From JAOUEE01 sp051011595 (GTDB lineage: Bacteria; Actinomycetota; Acidimicrobiia; Acidimicrobiales; SHLQ01): a stretch of DNA of 6,395 nucleotides. The translations under genes were made by a program, and so were the position numbers. Location: positions 1 through 6,395 of the forward strand of contig JBPCTQ010000244.1 of NCBI GenBank assembly GCA_051011595.1. The letters run 5' to 3'. Below, piece after piece: positions 1 to 5,594 of the stretch. The notes under the pieces are model-generated. The model did no database searches, was not told the DNA's origin, and saw only the letters and a program-made list of their open reading frames with translations. Every line of letters begins with the position of its first letter. The stretch's first letter is position 1.

Positions 1-108
1 GAGGATCTCGAGGAAGTTCGTCGGGTCGGCAGGTGGCGGGGGCATCCCTCGGGCGAGTGCCGAGTACAGATGATGGTGAGCACACACGAGCCCCGGGGTC
101 TGGTTCAT
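1..108 (-). CDS. ssnA: SsnA-like amidohydrolase, partial at the window edge and apparently lacking its usual N-terminus
   Basis: Reading leftward from an ATG at 108-106, the frame gives 36 residues before the window ends. They include PGLVCAHHHLYSALARGM and then PTNFLEIL. This is the first metal-binding motif (HxH, His11 and His13) and the following segment of SsnA-type amidohydrolases, which are metal-dependent deaminases/hydrolases found beside xanthine dehydrogenase-type genes in E. coli and other bacteria. The upstream bases AGGGGTGA, about 7 bases before the ATG, make a fair ribosome binding site. Family members normally have some 50-60 residues (first strands of the beta-sandwich) before the PGLV.xH motif. 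Here similarity stops about four residues before it. The same frame meets a TGA at 192-190 and the DNA upstream is repeat sequence. The gene may therefore be a 5'-truncated remnant, or may be expressed as a short form from this ATG. It lies on the same strand as the xanthine dehydrogenase gene, 201 bases after that gene's stop. The family call is fairly secure from the motif; the functional state is unknown. Confidence 0.6.
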   Translation of the reverse strand, partial: MNQTPGLVCAHHHLYSALARGMPPPPADPTNFLEIL

Positions 109-309
109 GCGGTCACCCCTGCACAGGGCTGGGAGTGCCACATCGCTCCTCGGCGCTTTGTGCGCATCACTCCGCTCCGCTCGGGCCGTTCAGGCCACGG
201 AGGCCCTTGGCATCTTGGGCCTTCTGGTGCGGCTCCACGGCGCTGGGTGAGGCATATCGCCCCCTGGCGCTCTGATCGCATCACTCCGCTCCGCTCCGCC
301 CGGCCGCCT
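109..309. other. Spacer of about 200 bases dominated by the repeat pair
   Basis: The stretch between the xanthine dehydrogenase stop and the first credible start of the SsnA-like gene holds the two repeats and 37 bases between them (205-241). I find no credible gene in it. The reading frames here give arginine- and proline-rich nonsense with no amidohydrolase N-terminal pattern. Every other junction in the window is a four-base overlap, so a repeat-filled gap here is unlike the rest of the locus. No clear rho-independent terminator or promoter is visible. Confidence 0.6.
128..204 (-). repeat. Imperfect direct repeat, copy A
   Basis: This is one of two copies of a unit of about 80 bases in the spacer between the xanthine dehydrogenase and SsnA-like genes. 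Copies A and B share a 20-base identical core (163-182 and 277-296; on the minus strand GAGCGGAGCGGAGTGATGCG), an outer GCTGGG...ATCGC edge (128-146 and 242-260), and a TTCAGG...CGGAGGC edge. The offset between the left parts of the two copies is exactly 114 bases. Copy A is shorter because it lacks a few bases next to the core. It contains a possible weak stem (GGGCC at 183-187 with GGCCC at 202-206). It is not coding in any convincing way. It could be an interspersed intergenic repeat family or a local duplication. Confidence 0.75.
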
Positions 310-327
310 TCAGGTCCATGCGGAGGC
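242..327 (-). repeat. Imperfect direct repeat, copy B, overlapping the 3' end of the xanthine dehydrogenase gene
   Basis: This is the second copy of the unit described at 128-204, in the same orientation. Its edge (minus strand GCCTCCG...GG.CCTGA) covers the last five codons and the TGA stop of the xanthine dehydrogenase gene at 310. The matching place in copy A also reads GCCTCCG...GGCCTGA. The repeat therefore appears to supply the end of that reading frame. Inside, AGCGCC and GGCGAT on the minus strand could pair over a short loop, but no run of T follows, so a classical terminator is not supported. Confidence 0.75.
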
Positions 328-2901
328 TCGTTCTCGGTTGGCTTCGTTCTGCATCGGCAACTCGTGGCGCCATGTGCCGTCGTGATCCTGTAGCGCTGCC
401 GCCACCGCTCCCGCGGTGGGCACCAGACCGATCTCCCCCACCCCCTTGATGCCATAGGGCGAGTTGGGTTGGGCCGCCTCGATGAGGATGGTCTCCACCG
501 GTGGCATGTCCTTGGGCCGGATGATGTCGAGGCTGCGCAACGTGGCGTTGGTGGGACGGCCGTCCTCGTCGGCCGGGAAACCCTCCGACAGTGCGTAGCC
601 GAGCCCCATGTGCACCGCTCCCTCCACCTGCCCCTCGCACAACAACGGGTTGACGGCGCGGCCCACGTCGTGGGCGGCCACCACCGACTCGACGTCGCCG
701 GTCTCGGGATCGAGCACCACCAACTGGGCGGCGTATCCGAACGTGGAGTGGATGATCGGGTTCTCGACGTCGTCGGCCAGAGAGTTGGTCCAGTCGACCC
801 GGTACTCACCCTCGTAGTCGACACCCGTCTCGAACCCAGCGGCGAGAGCCTTGCGGCAGGCGTCGGCCACCGACCCGGCACCCATGAGCGTTCCCCGACT
901 GCCGGTGGTCTGGCCGGCGCCCAGCTCGCGGGTGGTGTCGACGATCACTTCGATCTGGTCAGCCGAAATCCCCAGCTCTTCGACGGCCACCTGCAGCGCC
1001 ACCGTGTGCACCCCCTGGCCCATCTCGGTCCAGCAGTGCCGCACCTCGACCGTGCCGTCGGCCCGCTTTCGGACCACCGCCTTGGCGATCTCCTTGAAGC
1101 CATTACCCAGGCCCGAGTTCTTGAGGCCGAGCCCCACACCCACCGGCTTCCCCGCCGCCCGGGCCGCGTCGTAGGCCGGTCTGACGGCATCGAGACACTG
1201 GCGTGCGCCCAGGCAGCCGTCGTCCATCACCTGGCCGGGACCCCACACCACACCAGGGGTGACCACGTTGCGGGAACGAATCTCCCAACCGCTGATACCC
1301 ACCTGCTGGGCCAGACGGTCGAGAACTCCCTCCATCGCGAACTGGGCTTGGTTGGCACCGAAGCCGCGGAAGGCGCCGCACACCGGGTTGTTGGTGCGGG
1401 CCGCCACCGCCTCGACATCGATGTTGGGCACCACGTAAGGCCCGCTGGCGTGGCCGGCCGCTCGCTCGAGGACCTTCATCCCCACCGAGGCGTACGGCCC
1501 CGAATCGCCGAGCATGCGGGCCCGCACCGCCAACAACACACCCTGGTCGTCGCAGGCCGCTTCGTACTCCATCTTGATGGGGTGCCGCTTGGTGTGCACC
1601 AGCAGCGACTCCTCGCGGGAGAAAGTGGTCTTGACCGGGCGGCCGGTGACCCATGCCGCCAACGCCGTCTGACCCTGGTTCGACATGTCTTCCTTGCCAC
1701 CGAATGCGCCGCCGTTGGACACCAGCTCGACGGTGACCCGATCGATGTCGATGGCCAGCAGTCCGGCGATGTCGTTGCGGTCGTCCCAGATGCCCTGGCC
1801 GCCGGAGTAGACGTAGAGCGACCGCTCGCCGGTGGCCGGATCGTCGGTAGGAACGGCCAGTGTCGACTCGGGCTCGACGAAGGCGTGGTCGATGCGTTGG
1901 GTCTGAAAGCTCTCGCGCACCACGTGGGGCGCCGAGGCCAGGGCCGCATCGACGTCGCCCCGCGCGTACACCGACCGGGACAACACATTCCCGTCGAGCT
2001 CCCACACGGCATCGTCGGACGACGCAACCGCCTCGGCCGGGTTGGTGAACGGGTCGAGTACGCCGTAGTCGATCTCGATGAGCGTGGCTGCGTGGCGAGC
2101 CGTCTCGCGATCGGTGGCCACCACCAGGGCCATGACATCACCCAGGTAGCTGGTACGGCCCCCCTCGGGGATGAAGAGGGGCCAGTCCTTGTGGATGATG
2201 CCCACGCGCAGATCGCCGGGTACGTCGGCCGCGGTGATGATCGCCTCGACACCCTCGACCGCAGATGCTGCGGTGGTGTCGATGCGATGGACGTCGGCCC
2301 GGGCGTGATCAGCCAGTCGTACCGCCCCGTGAAGCAGACCGTCGGGCATCATGTCGTCGATGAACGGCCGGCGGCCCACCGCCAGGTCGCATCCCTCGTA
2401 CTTGATGCCGCGGCTGCCGATGCCCCCTGGGGCAATGGCCACCGGTGTCTCGCCGGCGGCCAGCGAGTCGACGGCGTCGAGGATCTTGATGTAGCCGGTA
2501 CAGCGGCAGAGATGGGCCCCCAGGTGTCGGGATGCATCGTCGCGGGTGAGGTCGGCGCCCTTCTTGTCGAGCAGGGCCTTGGTGCGCATCACGATGCCCG
2601 GCGTGCAGAACCCGCACTGCAGGGCCCCGTGGGCGGCGAAGGAGGTGGCCATGCGGTCCATCTCGACCGGGTCGACCCCCTCGAGGGTGGTGACCGATGC
2701 CCCCTGCACCTTCTCGAGCGACACCTGGCACGACACCCGGGCCTTGCCGTCGACGAGCACCGTGCAGCAGCCGCACTGGCCCGACGGGGCGCAGCCGTCC
2801 TTGGCCGCGATGAGACCCAGGTCTTCGCGCAGCGCCGACAGCAGATGGGGGTGCCGATCGGACACCTCGACGGCCGCACCGTTGCACTCGAAGGTGGTCA
2901 T
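310..2901 (-). CDS. xdh: Xanthine dehydrogenase-family protein: [2Fe-2S] domain fused to the molybdopterin-binding subunit
   Basis: This 863-residue protein combines the small iron-sulfur subunit (about 1-155) with the large molybdenum-cofactor subunit (about 165-863) of the xanthine oxidase family, which hydroxylates N-heterocycles such as hypoxanthine and xanthine. The plant-type cluster ligands are C37, C43, C46 and C58. The second cluster has C96/C99 (QCGFCTPG) and C132/C134 (LCRCTGY). Mo-cofactor motifs follow: GGQG around Q369, GGAFGGKED 397-405, AFRGFG around R512, MGQG 627-630, and KGVGEIG with the catalytic-base candidate E823. E404 and R512 align with the purine-binding Glu802 and Arg880 of the bovine enzyme, which supports a purine-like substrate. 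The fused order and motifs such as KEDMSNQGQTALAAW resemble the group named selenium-dependent xanthine dehydrogenase (TIGR03311, from memory). The ATG at 2901 is chosen because it has GGAGG five bases upstream (2911-2907) and overlaps the preceding gene's stop as ATGA. A longer frame reaches 2994 but adds only out-of-frame carbamoylase sequence. The FAD subunit is encoded separately at 5591. The last codons lie within repeat copy B. Confidence 0.93.
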   Translation of the reverse strand: MTTFECNGAAVEVSDRHPHLLSALREDLGLIAAKDGCAPSGQCGCCTVLVDGKARVSCQVSLEKVQGASVTTLEGVDPVEMDRMATSFAAHGALQCGFCTPGIVMRTKALLDKKGADLTRDDASRHLGAHLCRCTGYIKILDAVDSLAAGETPVAIAPGGIGSRGIKYEGCDLAVGRRPFIDDMMPDGLLHGAVRLADHARADVHRIDTTAASAVEGVEAIITAADVPGDLRVGIIHKDWPLFIPEGGRTSYLGDVMALVVATDRETARHAATLIEIDYGVLDPFTNPAEAVASSDDAVWELDGNVLSRSVYARGDVDAALASAPHVVRESFQTQRIDHAFVEPESTLAVPTDDPATGERSLYVYSGGQGIWDDRNDIAGLLAIDIDRVTVELVSNGGAFGGKEDMSNQGQTALAAWVTGRPVKTTFSREESLLVHTKRHPIKMEYEAACDDQGVLLAVRARMLGDSGPYASVGMKVLERAAGHASGPYVVPNIDVEAVAARTNNPVCGAFRGFGANQAQFAMEGVLDRLAQQVGISGWEIRSRNVVTPGVVWGPGQVMDDGCLGARQCLDAVRPAYDAARAAGKPVGVGLGLKNSGLGNGFKEIAKAVVRKRADGTVEVRHCWTEMGQGVHTVALQVAVEELGISADQIEVIVDTTRELGAGQTTGSRGTLMGAGSVADACRKALAAGFETGVDYEGEYRVDWTNSLADDVENPIIHSTFGYAAQLVVLDPETGDVESVVAAHDVGRAVNPLLCEGQVEGAVHMGLGYALSEGFPADEDGRPTNATLRSLDIIRPKDMPPVETILIEAAQPNSPYGIKGVGEIGLVPTAGAVAAALQDHDGTWRHELPMQNEANRERASAWT

Positions 2902-3818
2902 GGGTTCCTCCCCCGCTGCGCGGTGATGATGCCGTACAGCTCCGGCCGACGATAGGTCTCGAAATCGAACACGGTCTCGGTGTAGCTGCGGCACCAGTCG
3001 AGATCACAGACCGCAGTGATCAGCTCGTCGTCGTTGGTCTGGGCCACGGCAACCAACTCGCCGCTGGGCGCGATGATGGCACTCTCGGCCAGGCTGTCGA
3101 CACCCTCCTCGACCCCACCCTTGGCCACCCCCACGACCCACATGCCGTTCTGGTAGGCCCCGGCCTGCATCACCAGGTGGTTGTGGAAGCCGGCCAGGCG
3201 ATCCTGGTTGGGGTCGGGGGCGTAGTGGATGGGTGTGTTGTAGCCGATGAACACCATCTCGGCGCCCTGCATGCCCATCACCCGGTATGTCTCGCTCCAG
3301 CGTCGGTCGTTGCAGATGGCCATCCCCACCCGACCACCGAAACCGTCCCACACCCCGAACCCCTCGGGACCGGGTTCGAAGTAGTAACGCTCCAGGTGCT
3401 GGAAGGGCCGGTCGGGTTCGTGCTCGGCATGCCCGGGGATGTGCGCCTTGTGGTAGCGGCCGATCTCGTTGCCGTCGGGGCCGATCAACAGCTGGGTGTT
3501 GTAGCGGTGGCCGTCGGCGGTGAGCTCGGCGTATCCCAACGAGAAGCCGATACCCAGCCGCGCCGCCTCGTCGAACAGCGGCTTGGTGTCGGGGCCCGGC
3601 ATCTCCGTCTCGTAGTAGTGGTCGAACTCGGATCGATCTTCCACATACCAGCGAGGGAAAAACGTGGTGAGGGCCAGCTCGGGGAAGACAACGACCTGGA
3701 CCCCCCGCTCGTGGCCGGCCCGCAACAGGACGAGCAGGCGTTCGACCACTTCGGCCCGTGTTTCGTCGCGCCCGATCGGCCCGAGTTGCGCGGCGCCGAC
3801 ATGCACCTCGCGGGTCAC
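2898..3818 (-). CDS. N-carbamoyl-D-amino acid amidohydrolase (D-carbamoylase, nitrilase superfamily)
   Basis: This 306-residue protein should hydrolyse N-carbamoyl-D-amino acids to the D-amino acid, ammonia and CO2 in the cytoplasm. It matches the known Agrobacterium D-carbamoylase in length and along its whole sequence as I recall it: FPELALTTFFPRW, YETEMPGP, GIGFSLGYAEL, FQHLERYYFEPG, AICNDRRW and GYNTP. The nitrilase catalytic triad is intact as E47, K124 and C169, followed by D171 and the two arginines that hold the substrate carboxylate. H130 and E143 also match positions noted in the family. The start is GTG at 3818-3816, matching the MTR... start of the family. It overlaps the upstream gene's TGA as GTGA, so translation is probably coupled, with only a weak purine-rich site (GGGGGCGAG) ahead of it. 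The stop overlaps the ATG of the xanthine dehydrogenase gene by 4 bases. A related ureido-acid amidase specificity, for example towards beta-ureidopropionate, is the main alternative, but the fit to D-carbamoylase is close. Confidence 0.92.
   Translation of the reverse strand: MTREVHVGAAQLGPIGRDETRAEVVERLLVLLRAGHERGVQVVVFPELALTTFFPRWYVEDRSEFDHYYETEMPGPDTKPLFDEAARLGIGFSLGYAELTADGHRYNTQLLIGPDGNEIGRYHKAHIPGHAEHEPDRPFQHLERYYFEPGPEGFGVWDGFGGRVGMAICNDRRWSETYRVMGMQGAEMVFIGYNTPIHYAPDPNQDRLAGFHNHLVMQAGAYQNGMWVVGVAKGGVEEGVDSLAESAIIAPSGELVAVAQTNDDELITAVCDLDWCRSYTETVFDFETYRRPELYGIITAQRGRNP
2907..2911 (-). promoter_or_regulatory. Ribosome binding site of the xanthine dehydrogenase gene
   Basis: GGAGG (CCTCC on the plus strand) stands five bases before the ATG at 2901-2899, inside the end of the D-carbamoylase gene. 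It decides between this start and the longer open frame reaching 2994. Confidence 0.75.
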
Positions 3819-5068
3819 TGCTCGCCCCCGGCCGCCAGGGCCAGCAGGGTCTGGAGCAACACATCGGCTCCGGCGATCAGATCGGCCGGATCGGTGTGTT
3901 CAGCCGGATTGTGGCTGATGCCGTCGCGACTGGGAGTGAAGACCATGGCCGTGGGCCAGACCCGGGCCAGCATCTGGGCATCGTGCCCGGCACCCGACGG
4001 CAACCGCCGGGCGCGATGCCCCAGGGTGTCGGCGGTGCGAGCCACCAAGTCGACGGTGACGGGGTCGAACTCGACCGGCTCGAAGCGAGCCAGGGGGCGG
4101 GTGGTGATGGCAACCCCTTCGGTGGCCGCCAGTTCGTCGAGATGGCGGATCAGCTCACCCTCGGCCTTGACCAGCATCGATTCGTCGGTGTGGCGCAGAT
4201 CGACGGTGAGCACGGCCCGGGCAGCCACCACGTTGACCAGGTTCGGATGCAGGTCGATGGCGCCGACGGTGCCCACCATGGGCGGACCCAGCGTGGTGGC
4301 CAGGCCGCGCACGAAGGTGGCGATCTCGGCGGCGGCGTAGCCGGCATCGTGACGCAGGTCCATGGGAGTGGTGCCGGCATGGTTGGACTGACCTTCGATG
4401 GTGACCTCGGTCCAGGAGATTCCCTGGACACCGGTGACGACGCCGATGGTGTAGCCCTCGGCTTCGAGCACCGGGCCCTGCTCGATGTGCAGCTCGACGA
4501 ACGCCCGAGGCGGGGTTGCCGGCGACGGTGCGGTGCCCCGATACCCGATGCCATCGAGCGCTTCGGCCACACTCACGCCGTCGATGCCAACCGTGTCGAG
4601 GGCGGTTTCGAGGGCCAACCCACCGACGTGGACGAGGCTGCCCATCATGTCGGGTGCGAAACGCGAACCTTCCTCGTTGGTGAAGAACGCCACGGCCAGG
4701 GGATGATGGGTGGTGATGTCGGCGGCGGCCAGCGTCTCGATGACCTCCAGGCCGGCCAGCACTCCCAGGTTGCCGTCGTAGCGGCCACCGGTTCGGACGG
4801 TGTCGACGTGGCTGCCACACATGACCGGGGGACCGTCGACCACGCCGTCGCGCACACCAACCACGTTGCCGATGCCGTCGGTCGTTATGTGCAGCCCGAG
4901 GTCGTGCATCCATGCGACCACCAGGTCTCGCCCCAGGCGATCCTCGTCGGTGAGCGCCAGTCGACACACTCCCCCACCATCGATGGGGGCGATACGAGCC
5001 AGCTCGTCGAGGCGGCCGAGCAGGCGGTCGCCGTCGATGCGCAGGTGAGGGTGGGAGGAGGTCGGCAT
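3815..5068 (-). CDS. M20-family N-carbamoyl-L-amino acid hydrolase / allantoate amidohydrolase-type enzyme
   Basis: This 417-residue protein is a binuclear-metal amidohydrolase of the hydantoinase/carbamoylase branch of peptidase family M20, which includes AllC, L-carbamoylases and beta-ureidopropionases. It would cleave a carbamoyl group from an L-ureido acid or from allantoate, giving ammonia and CO2. The metal ligands are visible: H87 (CGSHVDTV), D98 (RYDGNLGVLAG), E133 with catalytic E132 (FTNEEGSRF), H194 (ELHIEQGP) and H391 (SHNPAEHT). Substrate-side residues Q196, N279 and R292 (DLRHTD) and the SNHAGTTPM dimerisation-domain motif (229-236) are present. The N-terminus GGVCRLALTDEDRLGRD is typical of the family, and the length is normal. 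Sequence alone does not separate L-carbamoylase from allantoate amidohydrolase. The D-carbamoylase next to it favours a hydantoin/carbamoyl-amino acid role, while xanthine dehydrogenase would also suit the purine-allantoate route. It is the first gene of the leftward string; the ATG at 5068 has no evident ribosome binding site, so its mRNA may have a very short leader. Confidence 0.9.
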   Translation of the reverse strand: MPTSSHPHLRIDGDRLLGRLDELARIAPIDGGGVCRLALTDEDRLGRDLVVAWMHDLGLHITTDGIGNVVGVRDGVVDGPPVMCGSHVDTVRTGGRYDGNLGVLAGLEVIETLAAADITTHHPLAVAFFTNEEGSRFAPDMMGSLVHVGGLALETALDTVGIDGVSVAEALDGIGYRGTAPSPATPPRAFVELHIEQGPVLEAEGYTIGVVTGVQGISWTEVTIEGQSNHAGTTPMDLRHDAGYAAAEIATFVRGLATTLGPPMVGTVGAIDLHPNLVNVVAARAVLTVDLRHTDESMLVKAEGELIRHLDELAATEGVAITTRPLARFEPVEFDPVTVDLVARTADTLGHRARRLPSGAGHDAQMLARVWPTAMVFTPSRDGISHNPAEHTDPADLIAGADVLLQTLLALAAGGEQ

Positions 5069-5114
5069 GCGATTGGTTGGGTCTGGCTTTTACAATCTGT
5101 CAAAATACACGGTT
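5069..5114. promoter_or_regulatory. Divergent promoter/operator region between the two gene strings
   Basis: These 46 bases separate the divergent starts at 5068 (minus) and 5115 (plus). They contain the most AT-rich patch of the window (about 5087-5108). On the plus strand TACAAT (5091-5096) differs from the -10 consensus at one base and lies about 19 bases before the GTG start, but no good -35 stands at the right distance. On the minus strand TTGACA (5103-5098) is a perfect -35 hexamer, but the place for its -10 (5080-5075) is poor. TTTT at 5088-5091 and AAAA at 5102-5105 form the ends of a loose 18-base dyad that could be a binding site for the regulator encoded immediately to the right. 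A control role follows from position and base composition; the exact elements are tentative. Confidence 0.5.
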
Positions 5115-5594
5115 GTGGCCATTCGCGCGAGAGCCGAGTTCCTGATCGAACCCTTCGTGGAAGGTGCCCCGGGGCCCCATGTGCAGGCCGGAGTGGCCGC
5201 CGTGGCTCCCCTCGGTCCCGACGTCGGCCCCTTCGGCACCACCGTCGAGGCGCCCGTCGACGACCTGGCCGATGCAGTGGCCGACCTCATCAGAGCATCG
5301 ATGGCCAACGGCGGCACCCGTATCCAACTCCTGATCGAGAAGGGGTGGGGCGAATCGGGTGCCCGGCTGGGCGACCTGCACGGTGCACTCGACCGTATGA
5401 TCGCGGCAGTCGAACAAGAGATGGCCTGCCCGCTGGCCGAGCTCGACCGCGAAGGAAAGCAGGCCGCGGTTCGCCTCCTGGCCAACCGAGGTGCTTTCTT
5501 GCTGCGCAAAGCGGTCGAGGAGGTGGCCGATCAGATGCAGGTCAGCCGTATGAGCATCTACAACTACCTGAACGCCATCGAAGGTGAATCGTGA
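5115..5594 (+). CDS. Predicted transcriptional regulator: MTH1187/thiamine-binding-like domain fused to a YheO-type helix-turn-helix
   Basis: This is a 159-residue protein. Residues about 4-76 (RAEFLIEPFVEG, VGPFGTTVEA, DLADAVADLIRASMANGGTR) resemble the small ferredoxin-like domain of the MTH1187/YqgV (DUF77, thiamine-binding) group, including the GPFGTTVE segment that in relatives lies by the ligand pocket. A linker or helix (about 80-105) follows. Residues about 109-155 (LDREGKQAAVRLL, GAFLLRKAVEEVADQMQVS, MSIYNYL) match the YheO/DauR C-terminal helix-turn-helix type (HTH_22). A small-molecule sensor controlling DNA binding is the natural reading, and the divergent position suggests it controls both strings, but ligand and sites are unknown. 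GTG at 5115 is preferred as the start because the family begins just before xAEF; the in-frame ATG at 5067 would overlap the opposite gene's start codon and leave no control region. No clear ribosome binding site precedes the GTG, so a very short leader is possible. The stop overlaps the next GTG as GTGA. Confidence 0.75.
   Translation: MAIRARAEFLIEPFVEGAPGPHVQAGVAAVAPLGPDVGPFGTTVEAPVDDLADAVADLIRASMANGGTRIQLLIEKGWGESGARLGDLHGALDRMIAAVEQEMACPLAELDREGKQAAVRLLANRGAFLLRKAVEEVADQMQVSRMSIYNYLNAIEGES
5581..5593 (+). promoter_or_regulatory. Ribosome binding site and GTG start of the FAD subunit
   Basis: AAGGTGA at 5581-5587, six bases from its AAGG core to the start codon, precedes GTG at 5591-5593. 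The site lies within the last codons of the regulator gene. It fixes the start of the FAD subunit and indicates translational coupling with the regulator. Confidence 0.7.

Noticed and set aside
183..206. Possible transcription terminator (GGGCC...GGCCC stem)
   Set aside because: The stem is only five pairs with a long loop and no following T run, so a terminator is not supported.
128..327. CRISPR array or insertion-sequence ends
   Set aside because: There are only two diverged units in direct orientation, with no regular spacers, no inverted termini and no transposase.
105..881. Minus-strand open frame of 258 codons across the xanthine dehydrogenase 3' end and the spacer
   Set aside because: It is a frame shadow, arginine- and proline-rich. 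Its repeated ERSGVMR peptide only reflects the DNA repeat.
469..2955. Open frame of 828 codons on the plus strand, antisense to the xanthine dehydrogenase gene
   Set aside because: It is rich in His, Gly, Arg and Val without any family motif, and mirrors the codons of a clearly real gene. Long antisense frames are expected in GC-rich DNA.
2902..2994. Upstream extension of the xanthine dehydrogenase start to 2994
   Set aside because: The extra 31 residues are out-of-frame D-carbamoylase sequence; the iron-sulfur domain starts naturally at 2901, where a GGAGG site stands.
5067..5114. ATG at 5067 as the start of the regulator
   Set aside because: It would overlap the opposite gene's ATG and place the divergent promoters inside coding sequence; the added residues are not part of the domain.
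3758..5587. Open frame of 609 codons on the plus strand, antisense to the M20 enzyme and running through the regulator
   Set aside because: It crosses the divergent control region and two well-supported genes in the wrong frame, with no recognisable domain.
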